NCBI RefSeq assembly: GCF_017426705.2
Contig: NZ_CP147251.1
Location: forward strand, 533,501 to 597,500
Origin: Enterococcus sp. DIV2402
Lineage (GTDB): Bacteria > Bacillota > Bacilli > Lactobacillales > Enterococcaceae
Direction: 5' to 3'
Length of the DNA stretch: 64,000 nt
Part shown: positions 17,497 through 26,161 of the stretch, in pieces
How the letters are laid out: the number at the start of each line of letters is the position of its first letter
How positions within the stretch are numbered: the stretch's first letter is position 1
Program-made: the position numbers and the translations under genes
The notes under the pieces: generated by a model
What the model saw: the letters and a program-made list of their open reading frames with translations, nothing else
Database searches by the model: none
What the model was told of the DNA's origin: nothing

Positions 17497-18699
17497 ATGA
17501 AGGAAGTAGCGATTTTAGGCGCTGGGTACGCTGGGTTACGAGCTTTATATGAGTTACAAAAGAAAGCAACAGGAGCATTTCACATCACATTAGTGGATCG
17601 TAATGAGTATCACTATGAAGCAACCGATTTACATGAAGTTGCTGCCGGTACACAACCAAAAGAAAAAATCACGTATGACATTAAAGATGTTGTTAACCCT
17701 AAAGTAACAACATTCATTCAAGATGAAGTCGTAAAAATTGATTCAGATAAAAAAGAAGTTACATTAAAAAACAACAAACCTTTACATTATGACTACTTAA
17801 TTGTTGGTTTAGGTTTCCGTTCAGAAACATTCGGTATTCCAGGTGCAGAAGAAAACGCCCTAGAAATGGTTAACATCGAATCAGCAGTAAAAATTTATGA
17901 ACATATCAAAGATGCAATGGCGAAATACAAAGCAACACAAGATAAAAAATACTTAAAATTAGTTGTTTGTGGTGCTGGATTTACAGGAATCGAATTAGTT
18001 GGTTCTCTTGTTGAAGCGAAAAAAGGCTACGCAAAAATTGCTGGGGTCAATCCAGATGCTATCGAAATTTATTGCGTGGAAGCAGCGCCAACTATTTTAC
18101 CAATGTTTAATGATGAATTAACTAACTATTGCTTGAAATACTTAGACAAATGGAATGTACATTTGATGACAGGTTGCGCAATTAAAGGGATCAAACCAGA
18201 GCATGTTGTTTATGCAAATGGCGACACTGAAAAAGAATTAGAAGCAGCAACAATTATCTGGACAACAGGTGTAAGTGGAAGTTTTGTTATGGGTGAATCT
18301 GGCTTTGAAGAACGTCGTGGTCGCGTAATGGTTAACGATAACTTAACTGCACCAGGACAAGATGATATTTACATCATTGGTGACGTTGCTGCTGTAATGG
18401 ATAAAGAATCAAATCGTCCTTATCCAACAACTGCGCAAATTGCGTTGAAAATGGGCGATTATGCAGCAAAACACATTATTAGTCGTTCAAAAGGACAAAC
18501 ATTACCAGGATTTGTTTTCAAATCGGCAGGTTCTGTCGCTTCAATTGGTAACACACATGCATTTGGTATGGTTGGAAAAACTGGCGTTAAAGGCTATCCA
18601 GCTTCATTCATCAAAAAAATGATTATGAACAAATCATTACTTGAAACAGGTGGCGTGAAAGAAGTAATGGCGAAAGGCCGTTTTGATTTATATCATTAA
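17497..18699 (+). CDS. ndh: Type II NADH dehydrogenase (NADH:quinone oxidoreductase)
   Basis: A 400-residue flavoprotein with two dinucleotide-binding motifs: GAGYAG (residues 8-13, FAD) and CGAGFTGIE (about 158-166, NADH). The FAD-contacting block IYIIGDVAAV is near residue 290. The C-terminus is amphipathic, as expected for a peripheral membrane enzyme. It passes electrons from NADH to (demethyl)menaquinone without proton pumping, feeding the cytochrome bd oxidase encoded at the left edge. It follows menA by 34 bases and probably shares its promoter. A terminator follows nine bases downstream. Confidence 0.92.
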   Translation: MKEVAILGAGYAGLRALYELQKKATGAFHITLVDRNEYHYEATDLHEVAAGTQPKEKITYDIKDVVNPKVTTFIQDEVVKIDSDKKEVTLKNNKPLHYDYLIVGLGFRSETFGIPGAEENALEMVNIESAVKIYEHIKDAMAKYKATQDKKYLKLVVCGAGFTGIELVGSLVEAKKGYAKIAGVNPDAIEIYCVEAAPTILPMFNDELTNYCLKYLDKWNVHLMTGCAIKGIKPEHVVYANGDTEKELEAATIIWTTGVSGSFVMGESGFEERRGRVMVNDNLTAPGQDDIYIIGDVAAVMDKESNRPYPTTAQIALKMGDYAAKHIISRSKGQTLPGFVFKSAGSVASIGNTHAFGMVGKTGVKGYPASFIKKMIMNKSLLETGGVKEVMAKGRFDLYH

Positions 18700-18707
18700 G
18701 CCGAAAA

Positions 18708-18748
18708 ATCAAACTGTCAAGCAGAATTTCTGTTTGACAGTTTTTTTG
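18708..18748 (+). terminator. Terminator of the menA-ndh unit
   Basis: Stem AAACTGTCAAGCAGAA / TTCTGTTTGACAGTTT (with small mismatches) followed by a run of T. Confidence 0.8.
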
Positions 18749-18776
18749 TATGCAAAAGATACATAGTGTAAAAGGG

Positions 18777-18823
18777 TTGTCTAATTTCTTGGCACGCTAG
18801 ATAATAAATAGAAAGCGGTTACT
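18777..18823 (+). promoter_or_regulatory. Sulfatase promoter with cre-like site
   Basis: -35 TTGTCT (18777) and -10 GATAAT (18800) are 17 bp apart. AGAAAGCGGTTACT (18810-18823) matches the CcpA cre consensus at 12 of 14 positions and lies just downstream of the start point, a usual position for carbon-catabolite repression. Confidence 0.45.
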
Positions 18824-18841
18824 GAGTAAGGAGGAAAAAGA

Positions 18842-20338
18842 ATGCAACCGAATATATTATTTATTTTAACTGACCAACAGCGTAAAGATACGTTATCAGC
18901 CTATGGAAATCTACCGTGTACAACCCCTCATTTGGATAAATTAAGTGAGGAATCGTACATTTTTGAGAATGCCTACACAACCTGTCCAATTTGTACGCCT
19001 GCTAGAGCGTCCTTACAAACGGGGTTATATCCGATGCATCATGGCATGCTAACGAATTCGTATAACTATGGCAATATGGTTCAAGAACTAGCAGATACAC
19101 CTGAGCTATTGAGTCGTCAATTGGTGAAAATGGGGTACCAAGTAGGCTATACTGGCAAATGGCATTTAGGATCAGGCGTAGATAATGTGAAACAAGATGC
19201 GTATATTCAAAAATATATGGGAGATATTCAATTTGCGGAATTTGGATTGCGCAATGATGCGTTGCCCACGACAGTAGGTTATACGGGCGATGATTTTCCC
19301 GGACATGGCTTTGGTGGTCACTATTACCCACAATTTCAAGAGTATTTAGCAGAAAACAACTTAGATTTTAAAATTGAACAAATTATCAATGGTTTTTATC
19401 AACAACATCAAGCAGGGATAGTAACAACTGGTGTTGAAACGACTATCGAAAGCTTTTTAGTTCATCGGACCAAGATGATTTTATCTGAATTTCAAAAAGA
19501 ACAAGCACCGTGGTATTTCCAATTGAATTTTTGGGGACCACATGAACCTTATTTTGTGCCACAAGAATTTTTGGAACCATATAAAGATGTCGCTATTCCT
19601 GCATGGGAAAATTTTGAAGATAAAGGCGTATTGAAACCCCGCATTCATGATGTTAAACGGGGAGATTTTACTACATGGGAAGAAATTGAACCTGTAGTCA
19701 AGCATTATTTTGCTGGTGTGTCGCACATTGACTATCAAATTGGTGAAGTTATTCGCTATTTGAAAGACAATGACTTATATGATGATACAGTTATTATTTT
19801 TAGCGCAGACCATGGAGAATCTTTAGGTATTCATGATGGACTTTGTGATAAAGCGATATTTATGTATGATGAAACGGTGAGTATTCCCCTGTTTGTTAAA
19901 CCAGCGAAATCACAAACTCGCCAAGAATTGACGGAATTTGTGACGAGCTGCGATATTTATTCGACAATTTTAGATTATGCGGGTGTGTCGGAAGCACAAC
20001 GCGAACGCGACGGACAATCGATGCGTCCACTGATGGAAAATGTCCATCTAGTTTGGCCAGAGACTGTTGTTACGGAATGTTCAGGGATTGGCAGTATTTT
20101 ATTTTCACAACGGATGATTCGTAAAAAAGACATCAAATATGTATTTAATTGTGGGGATGTGGATGAATTGTACGACTTAGCCAGTGATCCTTATGAAATG
20201 GATAATAAAATCGAACAAGAAGCCTATCAGTCAATCGTCCAAGAAATGCGCCAAGCCTTGTATAATTGGATGATAGAAAATAATGATAACTTGATTTTTG
20301 AATATCAAGCATTACGTATGCGTGGTGTGCGCCCATGA
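18842..20338 (+). CDS. Cys-type sulfatase (alkaline phosphatase superfamily)
   Basis: A 498-residue sulfatase. The Cys-type signature CTPAR at residues 51-55 provides the cysteine that must be oxidised to formylglycine. Metal ligands are expected in LTDQQR (D11) and SADHGES (about 322-328), with GKWHLG near 108. There is no signal peptide, so it acts in the cytoplasm on an imported sulfated compound. The substrate is not readable; choline sulfate, sulfated sugars and mucin fragments are possible in this family. The start has AAGGAGG seven bases upstream. It overlaps the next gene, which encodes the activating enzyme, by four bases (ATGA). No transporter gene is adjacent. Confidence 0.88.
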   Translation: MQPNILFILTDQQRKDTLSAYGNLPCTTPHLDKLSEESYIFENAYTTCPICTPARASLQTGLYPMHHGMLTNSYNYGNMVQELADTPELLSRQLVKMGYQVGYTGKWHLGSGVDNVKQDAYIQKYMGDIQFAEFGLRNDALPTTVGYTGDDFPGHGFGGHYYPQFQEYLAENNLDFKIEQIINGFYQQHQAGIVTTGVETTIESFLVHRTKMILSEFQKEQAPWYFQLNFWGPHEPYFVPQEFLEPYKDVAIPAWENFEDKGVLKPRIHDVKRGDFTTWEEIEPVVKHYFAGVSHIDYQIGEVIRYLKDNDLYDDTVIIFSADHGESLGIHDGLCDKAIFMYDETVSIPLFVKPAKSQTRQELTEFVTSCDIYSTILDYAGVSEAQRERDGQSMRPLMENVHLVWPETVVTECSGIGSILFSQRMIRKKDIKYVFNCGDVDELYDLASDPYEMDNKIEQEAYQSIVQEMRQALYNWMIENNDNLIFEYQALRMRGVRP

Positions 20339-21198
20339 AGCTGATTGCTGGTGGTGAATACAAGATTGGAACGAATCGTCCCGATGGTTTTTTACAAGAT
20401 CGCGAAGGTCCGCAAATACTTGTACAAGTGACGGACTTTTGGATAGATGAAACAACCGTCACGAATGAAGAGTTTGCAAAATTTGTGACAGAAACAGGCT
20501 ACGTAACGGATTCCGAACGTTTTGGTTGGTCGTCAGTTTTTGCTTATTTTGTTTCCGAGAAAGATAAGCAGCGTTCGATTGCTCAAAATCCCAATTGGTT
20601 TGCCGTCCGTGGGGCAAATTGGCGGCATCCAGAAGGTCCAGAAGCTACTTTAGCCAACCGTCTCGATCACCCTGTTGTTCATGTGTCACGTAATGATACA
20701 TTGGCTTATTGTCAATGGGCGAATAAACGCTTGCCAACAGAAGTAGAGTGGGAGATTGCAGCGAAAGGCGGTACGACTTTTGAACGCTATCCGTGGGGCG
20801 CAGAGTTTTTAGCCAACAATCAGCATCATTGCAATATTTGGCAAGGAAAATTTCCTCATGAAAATACCCAAGCAGATGGCTTCTTAGCAACAGCTCCAGT
20901 TCAAAGCTTTGAACCAAATGGCTATGGACTTTATCAAATGATTGGTAACGTGTGGGAATGGTGTGTCAATCCTCAAAGAATAGCATTGACAGAATTTCAA
21001 ACGAAAACTGGTGCAGAGTTTTGGCAAAAGTATCAGCAAGTAGACGATGCAGCGTACGGGATTCGTGGAGGATCATTTTTATGTTATGCTTCTTATTGTA
21101 AAAGATACCGAATTGCTGCTAGAAATGGCAATACCGGCATGTCGGCCAGTAATAATATGGGATTTCGTTGTGTACGGGATGTAAACCTCGAACTGTGA
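20335..21198 (+). CDS. Formylglycine-generating enzyme (sulfatase-activating, SUMF1/FGE family)
   Basis: A 287-residue FGE-sulfatase fold protein. It shows IAGGEYKIGT at the start, the GNVWEWC block near residue 205 and the active-site segment GGSFLCYASYCKRYR. The two copper-binding cysteines are about C250 and C255, followed by AARNGN and GFRCVRD. It oxidises the sulfatase active-site cysteine to formylglycine with oxygen. All catalytic residues seem intact. The ATGA overlap with the sulfatase gene shows a dedicated pair. Firmicutes more often carry the anaerobic radical-SAM maturase, so an oxygen-dependent FGE in a facultative enterococcus is notable. Acquisition by transfer is possible, but base composition looks similar to neighbours. 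Confidence 0.88.
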   Translation: MKLIAGGEYKIGTNRPDGFLQDREGPQILVQVTDFWIDETTVTNEEFAKFVTETGYVTDSERFGWSSVFAYFVSEKDKQRSIAQNPNWFAVRGANWRHPEGPEATLANRLDHPVVHVSRNDTLAYCQWANKRLPTEVEWEIAAKGGTTFERYPWGAEFLANNQHHCNIWQGKFPHENTQADGFLATAPVQSFEPNGYGLYQMIGNVWEWCVNPQRIALTEFQTKTGAEFWQKYQQVDDAAYGIRGGSFLCYASYCKRYRIAARNGNTGMSASNNMGFRCVRDVNLEL

Positions 21199-21203
21199 GG
21201 TAG

Positions 21204-21254
21204 AAAAAATATCTGAACGAGAGGAGTGTCATTCCCTTCGTTCAGATATTTTTT
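21204..21254. terminator. Bidirectional terminator after the FGE gene
   Basis: Stem AAAATATCTGAACGA / TCGTTCAGATATTTT-like pairing with flanking A and T runs; convergent genes on both sides. Confidence 0.8.
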
Positions 21255-21729
21255 AATGCAATTCGTTACACAATTGTTCATAATTGACGGTTTGATCTGC
21301 GGAGAATAAACGATAGTGTAACGTATCGTCATTTCCATCATGTAAAATAACTAAACGCTCTTGTTCAGGTTCAAAATGATTAATTGAAAAGACTGTAAAG
21401 CGGTCATCAATAATTTCGATGTCACGTAATGATTGAGACAATACTTTCCGGATATGATGCACTTTTTTGATGCGTTCATCTGCTTTTTCTACTGCTTTTT
21501 TCAATGTAAAACCTTCGTCTAAATAATATTTAATTAGCTCGACTTTTACGACAGTTGGTAATCGGTAACGACGGGCCGCGTGATTTTTGTCAGCAACTGA
21601 AGTAATCCAGCCTTTTTCTTCCCAATAGCGTAGTTGTCTGGGTGACGTGCCACTCATGTCGCTTAATTCACTAATACCTACCAATAAATGATCACTATCT
21701 AATAATTGTTTTAGCAGAGAAGATTTCAT
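21253..21729 (-). CDS. MerR-family transcriptional regulator
   Basis: A 158-residue regulator with an N-terminal MerR winged helix-turn-helix (about residues 17-85: ISELSDMSG, RQLRYWEEKG, RRYRLPTV). A dimerisation helix and a C-terminal portion without cysteine clusters follow, so a metal sensor is unlikely and a drug or small-molecule sensor more likely. It is divergent from a 14-helix drug-efflux MFS gene. The 130-bp intergenic region contains a palindrome overlapping the -35 of that gene, so this regulator probably controls the pump. Confidence 0.85.
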   Translation of the reverse strand: MKSSLLKQLLDSDHLLVGISELSDMSGTSPRQLRYWEEKGWITSVADKNHAARRYRLPTVVKVELIKYYLDEGFTLKKAVEKADERIKKVHHIRKVLSQSLRDIEIIDDRFTVFSINHFEPEQERLVILHDGNDDTLHYRLFSADQTVNYEQLCNELH

Positions 21730-21785
21730 TTTTTTTCCTCTTTTCTATCGTGTCTCTCTCTTTATTGTACTTTTAATTACATCTG

Positions 21786-21825
21786 TGTCAAGTTGGTTGA
21801 CAAAGTTAAAAAAAAGGAATAAAGT
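21786..21825 (+). promoter_or_regulatory. MFS pump promoter with palindromic operator
   Basis: -35 TTGACA (21797-21802), 17-bp spacer, -10 TAAAGT (21820-21825). The perfect palindrome TGTCAA-GTTGG-TTGACA (21786-21802) overlaps the -35 and is the likely site of the divergent MerR-type regulator. A 17-bp spacer is normal, unlike the 19-20 bp of typical MerR-activated promoters, so repression is as likely as activation. Confidence 0.5.
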
Positions 21826-21860
21826 ATGCAATGCTGAACAAGAAAAAAGGAGATGAACAA

Positions 21861-23339
21861 ATGAGCAACAAACAACCTTTAGATATCTATGGAAAACCTT
21901 ATAACCGTACGTTATTAGTGGCAATTTTATTAATTGGTACTTTTTGTACGGTATTGAACCAAACATTGTTAACAACTGCCTTTCCAGCATTAATGAAGGC
22001 ATTTGATATTACAGCATCCGATGTTCAATGGTTAACAACTGGCTTTTTATTAGTAAATGGAATTATGATTCCGATTAGTGCATGGTTAATCAATAAATTT
22101 AGCTCACGAAGCTTGTATTTATTTGCAATGTCTGTCTTTTTATTAGGAACATTGACATGTTTTATGGCACCAAATTTTTCGATATTATTAGTTGGTCGTT
22201 TGATCCAAGCTTGTGGTGTCGGGCTTTCAATGCCTTTGCTACAAAATATTATGTTATCTATTTTTCCACCAGAAAAACGTGGAGCGGCAATGGGAATGTC
22301 TGGTGTCGTTATTGGTTTAGCACCAGCTTTAGGACCAACATTATCAGGTTGGATTATTGACCATTATTCTTGGCGTGAATTATTTGGCATGATTCTGCCG
22401 ATTGCCGTAATTGTCTTAATCTTGGCGTTTTTCTTAATGCGTAGTGTGATTCCGTTGTCCAATCCAAGCATTGATATTTTCTCTGCGTTGCTATCAAGTG
22501 TTGGTTTTGGTGCCTTACTTTACGGTTTTTCAAGCGTCGGAAACAAAGGCTGGGATAGTGTAGAAGTCTTAGGGTATATTAGTTTGGGTGTTGTCGTAAT
22601 TGGACTCTTTGTTTGGAGACAATTACGTTTACCACAACCATTCTTAGAATTACGCGTATTTAAATCACCTATTTTTACCATTGCTGCGATTTTATCAGGT
22701 GTCACTAATATGGCGATGATTGGTGCAGAAATGGTTGTGCCATTATATATTCAAAATATTCATGGGGAGACTGCCTTCCATTCTGGTTTAATGTTATTAC
22801 CAGGTGCTTTAGTGATGGGGGTTATGATGCCTGTAACTGGTGCTATCTTTGATAAATATGGTGCTCGTCGTCTAGCAATTGTTGGGATGATTATTCTAAC
22901 TGCTGCTACAGCGCCATTTGCCTTTTTAACAGCAGAGACACCAATTATGTATATCATGGTATTATATGCGATTCGAATGTTTGGGATTTCAATGGTAATG
23001 ATGCCAGTTACTACTTCTGGAATGAATGCTTTACCAATGAATTTAATTAGTCATGGTACAGCTGTCAATAATACGTTCCGTCAAGTTGCTAGCTCGATTG
23101 GAACAGCTATTTTAATTAGTGTGTTAACCAATGTAACGACTGCAAACTTACCTGATGAAGCGATGTTGGATAAAACACCACTTGCCTATAAAGAACAAGC
23201 TGTGAATGCAACATTGTCTGGTTACCATTCAGCCTTCATGGTTGCGATTATCTTTGGGTTAATTGGTGTGGTTGTAGCGTTCTTCATTAAAGATAATAAG
23301 AAAACAATCGAAATTGAACCAAAGGAGGTTAACGCATGA
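21861..23339 (+). CDS. DHA2-family MFS multidrug efflux transporter (14 helices)
   Basis: A 492-residue membrane protein with about 14 helices and early motifs of the EmrB/QacA/LmrB group (VLNQTLLTTAFPALM near residue 30; WLTTGFLLVNG). A substrate:proton antiporter is expected; the drug range cannot be read. I chose ATG 21861, with AAGGAG eight to nine bases upstream, rather than ATG 21831, which lacks a site. The stop overlaps the next gene in ATGA. Regulation is probably by the divergent MerR protein. Confidence 0.88.
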   Translation: MSNKQPLDIYGKPYNRTLLVAILLIGTFCTVLNQTLLTTAFPALMKAFDITASDVQWLTTGFLLVNGIMIPISAWLINKFSSRSLYLFAMSVFLLGTLTCFMAPNFSILLVGRLIQACGVGLSMPLLQNIMLSIFPPEKRGAAMGMSGVVIGLAPALGPTLSGWIIDHYSWRELFGMILPIAVIVLILAFFLMRSVIPLSNPSIDIFSALLSSVGFGALLYGFSSVGNKGWDSVEVLGYISLGVVVIGLFVWRQLRLPQPFLELRVFKSPIFTIAAILSGVTNMAMIGAEMVVPLYIQNIHGETAFHSGLMLLPGALVMGVMMPVTGAIFDKYGARRLAIVGMIILTAATAPFAFLTAETPIMYIMVLYAIRMFGISMVMMPVTTSGMNALPMNLISHGTAVNNTFRQVASSIGTAILISVLTNVTTANLPDEAMLDKTPLAYKEQAVNATLSGYHSAFMVAIIFGLIGVVVAFFIKDNKKTIEIEPKEVNA

Positions 23340-24034
23340 TTATTTTTATTCTACTTTTAAGCGTGATCGGTTTTGCGTTTACCTTTGTACTTGCGAAAAA
23401 ATCTTGGCAAACTGGTGTGGGTGTCGTTTGCGGTGGGATTTTTATCTTATCTTTACTATTAGTTACGGCCAATTTCGTCAGTCATTTTGGAATGAAAAAA
23501 GTAGTAGAAACACAGTCCATTGAGTTGGTTTCTAGTGCGGATGGACTAGATGTGTTACTTTATCAGCCGTTAGGAGATGGCTCTGAGAAAGTTTATTTGT
23601 ATCAAACACCTGACACAAAAGAACTAAAACCAACAGATACAGATTATGTGACGAATACAGTAACAGAAGGTACGCCCCCAGAATTAGTTACAGAAAAAAG
23701 TTATTGGGAATATGAAAATGATTTTTATAAATTATTTTTCGGAATTGTCAATAATAATCATGAATTTATCGAAGCAGAGAACACCTTTAACATTCCTGAA
23801 ACTTGGGAAGTGTTGAGTGTCGATCAAATGAAAGAATTTGGCGAATTAGCTAAAGAACGCCAAGCTTCTTTTAAAGAAGCTGCTCAAAAAGAAATTCAAG
23901 CGAAAATGATGGAAGCTATTCAAAAAGATCCATCATTAGCAACGGATAAAGAAAAGCAACAAACAATGATTGATCAATGGACAGTTGAATTACAAAATCA
24001 AATGATGCAAGATTTATTAAATGAAGTAAAATAG
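23336..24034 (+). CDS. DUF4811-type membrane-anchored protein
   Basis: A 232-residue protein. Two hydrophobic helices (about residues 2-17 and 25-47) are followed by an extracellular or cytoplasmic domain of mixed strands and a C-terminal charged helix rich in Lys, Glu and Gln. It resembles the DUF4811 proteins that commonly follow DHA2 pumps in lactic acid bacteria; this is from memory of the family and its context. The ATGA overlap with the pump gene indicates co-translation and an accessory role. Function is unknown. Confidence 0.65.
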   Translation: MIIFILLLSVIGFAFTFVLAKKSWQTGVGVVCGGIFILSLLLVTANFVSHFGMKKVVETQSIELVSSADGLDVLLYQPLGDGSEKVYLYQTPDTKELKPTDTDYVTNTVTEGTPPELVTEKSYWEYENDFYKLFFGIVNNNHEFIEAENTFNIPETWEVLSVDQMKEFGELAKERQASFKEAAQKEIQAKMMEAIQKDPSLATDKEKQQTMIDQWTVELQNQMMQDLLNEVK

Positions 24035-24068
24035 CAAAAAGCGTGGAAGAGATTCCACGCTTTTTGCT
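24035..24068. terminator. Bidirectional terminator between DUF4811 and DUF4097 genes
   Basis: Nearly perfect stem AGCAAAAAGCGTGGAA / TTCCACGCTTTTTGCT with loop GAGA; serves convergent genes. Confidence 0.85.
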
Positions 24069-25074
24069 ATTTAATCGTAATATTGCCACTTTCAATAGTG
24101 GCATTAAAAATATTTTTAGCTGTTTCTACACTTGTAAAAGAAGTGTTGGTTTGTTTGCCCTCTAAATGAGGCACGGTTACTTTTCCATATTCTGTCTGTA
24201 AGAAAAATTGTGTGTGTTGGCGTGTTTCTTTAGTTAAACCTAGGGTGATGTCACCATATTCGCTTTTTAGATGGTTCTCACCGGTAAAGGTTAATTGTTC
24301 ACCTTTGATATTTCCACTTTCGGTTTGAAATTTGGTGTTTTTAAAGGCGCTATCAGTCAAAGTGATAGTTCCGAATTCAGTGTGTATGTCACCTTTTTGA
24401 ACAGTTGTTTCTTCAAAAGTTAAGTTTCCCGATTCAGAACGCATAGTCAGTTCTTCAATCTGGGTATTGTTAAAGATAGAATGATCTATTTCGTTAAGCA
24501 CTTGTAAAGAATTAATGTTTGAATCTGACAATGTTAATTTTTGTGAACTAAGAGTTGCCTGTTTGGCTTGTAAGTTACGGATTGTGGCCGAGCCAGCCTC
24601 AATATTCATTGTCACAGTTTCAAGCATTTTTTCTGGAAGATATAAAGTGACTGAGATTTGATCGCTCCGAGCGATATTATCAGGATTAAATAAATGGTTA
24701 AAAAATGAAATATCAATAAAATAGTTGCGCGAATGTGTTTTTTCAAGAATCAATGTATTGTCTTTTTCCTCGTAATTCAAAGGAGAAGCAACATCACGAT
24801 TGGTACTTCTATAGGAAAGATACGCTTGATTGTCAGTGGAAGGTTCAATACTAAAGTTAGCCAGATCTAAATTGACTTCCAAATTTTGGAAGGTGCTCAA
24901 AGGTTCTTTGACTAACTCAATTTTTGTGACAGTTTGTTTTCCTTTTGAACTGAAATCATTCAAATTTGCATATGCGACATACTCTCTGCCTCCTAATGTA
25001 AATCCCAAAGCAATCAAAACAAAACCAATACCGATAAAGGTTAACGCAATTCGTCGATGTAAAAATTGTTTCAT
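24067..25074 (-). CDS. DUF4097 (LiaG-like) beta-strand-repeat protein, membrane anchored
   Basis: A 335-residue protein with one N-terminal helix (about residues 7-27). The long repetitive beta-structure region shows recurring turns such as SESGNLTFEETTV and ESGNIKGEQLTF, the right-handed parallel-strand repeats of DUF4097. It is the last gene of a PadR-DUF1700-DUF4097 operon, overlapping the previous gene by four bases. Such modules are linked to cell-envelope stress in Firmicutes; the biochemical role is not established. Confidence 0.8.
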   Translation of the reverse strand: MKQFLHRRIALTFIGIGFVLIALGFTLGGREYVAYANLNDFSSKGKQTVTKIELVKEPLSTFQNLEVNLDLANFSIEPSTDNQAYLSYRSTNRDVASPLNYEEKDNTLILEKTHSRNYFIDISFFNHLFNPDNIARSDQISVTLYLPEKMLETVTMNIEAGSATIRNLQAKQATLSSQKLTLSDSNINSLQVLNEIDHSIFNNTQIEELTMRSESGNLTFEETTVQKGDIHTEFGTITLTDSAFKNTKFQTESGNIKGEQLTFTGENHLKSEYGDITLGLTKETRQHTQFFLQTEYGKVTVPHLEGKQTNTSFTSVETAKNIFNATIESGNITIK

Positions 25075-25655
25075 GAACGAATCACCTGCTTTCTAGTTAA
25101 ACGAGTAACGGTGCTTAAGCTCCAACGCTTAGTAATTTTCCAAATTGTAGGAATCACGGGTAAGACTAAAAGTCCAATGCCTATCAATAGAGCGCCTAAG
25201 CCAATCAAGGACACACCACCTGAAAATGAAACAGGCAATGCCACCAAACCACGCAAAATTAATTTACCGGCTACTAGGAAATCAGCAACGAGTAGCGAAA
25301 TAAATGCTACTAACAAGCTAAACAAAACGAGGATACCTGAAAACAATAATAAAATAGCGGTCAATGCAAGCGGAATCCCAATAGGTGCCGCAAAAATTGC
25401 TAAAAGAGCTAGCCAGAAGGTCCGCTTCATTGACCAAGTTTTGACTGGCGCGTGAGTTTGTTTTTCTACTAATTGATTGAGTAATTCACTGGCAGCTTGT
25501 TTGGGTGTGCCTAGTTCTTTAATGACAATCTGTTCATTTTCAATTCCGGCTTCATCGAAATATTCAGTGAAATAATCAATGGCATCAACATAATCTTCAT
25601 GTGGAAGTTTTTTTAAGTATTTTTTTAGTTGTTGTAAATAGCTTTCTCGATTCAT
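25071..25655 (-). CDS. DUF1700 (HAAS-domain) membrane protein
   Basis: A 194-residue protein. The N-terminal helical HAAS-type domain (about 1-70) has YLQQLKKYLKKLP and a conserved EYFDEAG block, followed by four to five membrane helices. DUF1700 proteins pair with PadR regulators as membrane-bound partners or anti-regulators. It overlaps both its upstream PadR gene and its downstream DUF4097 gene by four bases. Confidence 0.82.
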   Translation of the reverse strand: MNRESYLQQLKKYLKKLPHEDYVDAIDYFTEYFDEAGIENEQIVIKELGTPKQAASELLNQLVEKQTHAPVKTWSMKRTFWLALLAIFAAPIGIPLALTAILLLFSGILVLFSLLVAFISLLVADFLVAGKLILRGLVALPVSFSGGVSLIGLGALLIGIGLLVLPVIPTIWKITKRWSLSTVTRLTRKQVIRS

Positions 25656-25969
25656 TCTCGAATGCCTCCTTCAATAATTGCATCTAGACTATCACGGTAA
25701 TTTGACCATTCATGTCTTAGAAACTGTAAGTGTTCTTTGCCAACGGGTGTCAGTGAATAATATTTTCTTTTTCGACCCTGAAAAATTTGGGTATAGGTCG
25801 TTAAGTCTCCATTTTTTTCTAATTTTTTTAAAATTGGATAGAGCGTAGACTCTTTAATATCAGCGACTAATTTAACGGTTTGACTAATTTCATAGCCATA
25901 AGAATCTGTTGTTTCTACAACGGATAAAATGATACATTCAATCAAAACAGATGATACGGGATAATACAT
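25652..25969 (-). CDS. PadR-family transcriptional regulator
   Basis: A 105-residue PadR winged-helix protein with GYEISQTV, the recognition helix STLYPILKKLEKNGDL and the wing GRKRKYYSLTPVGKEHL. It is probably an autorepressor of its own three-gene operon. I prefer ATG 25969, with AAGGA nine bases upstream, over the in-frame GTG 25978, only one base from that site. Just upstream lie three TATATATAT blocks that may be its operator. Confidence 0.85.
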   Translation of the reverse strand: MYYPVSSVLIECIILSVVETTDSYGYEISQTVKLVADIKESTLYPILKKLEKNGDLTTYTQIFQGRKRKYYSLTPVGKEHLQFLRHEWSNYRDSLDAIIEGGIRE

Positions 25970-26000
25970 TTCTTTCACATCCTTGATAGATAAGCCTTTT

Positions 26001-26039
26001 TATATATATAAATATTTTATATATATAATTTATATATAT
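26001..26039 (-). promoter_or_regulatory. Triple TATATATAT repeat upstream of the PadR operon
   Basis: Three blocks of alternating TA (26001-26010, 26018-26028, 26030-26039), the first two arranged as an inverted repeat around AATATT. Position directly upstream of padR suggests a combined -10 and operator region, but no known PadR consensus (ATGT...ACAT) is seen. Confidence 0.35.
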
Positions 26040-26088
26040 CCTACTATGAAATAATTTAAAAAGCAAATAGAAATTGGGATATTAATTG

Positions 26089-26117
26089 TTGACAGTTGTA
26101 GACGATAGTTGTATAGT
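26089..26117 (+). promoter_or_regulatory. copYA promoter with cop boxes
   Basis: -35 TTGACA (26089-26094), 17-bp spacer, -10 TATAGT (26112-26117). GACAGTTGTA (26091-26100) matches the CopY box core ACANNTGTA and overlaps the -35. GATAGTTGTA (26104-26113) is a second copy with one mismatch that overlaps the -10. Two boxes covering the promoter is the arrangement known from the E. hirae cop operon. Confidence 0.75.
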
Positions 26118-26161
26118 GAATACATAAAGATTACATTCGTAAACAAAGGAAGGTATTTGGT

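Noticed and set aside
18791..18797. Sigma-54-like -24 element (TTGGCACG) before the sulfatase
   Set aside because: The matching -12 TGC element is absent and a sigma-A promoter fits the same place; the Mga-like gene at 33 kb is not a sigma-54 activator.
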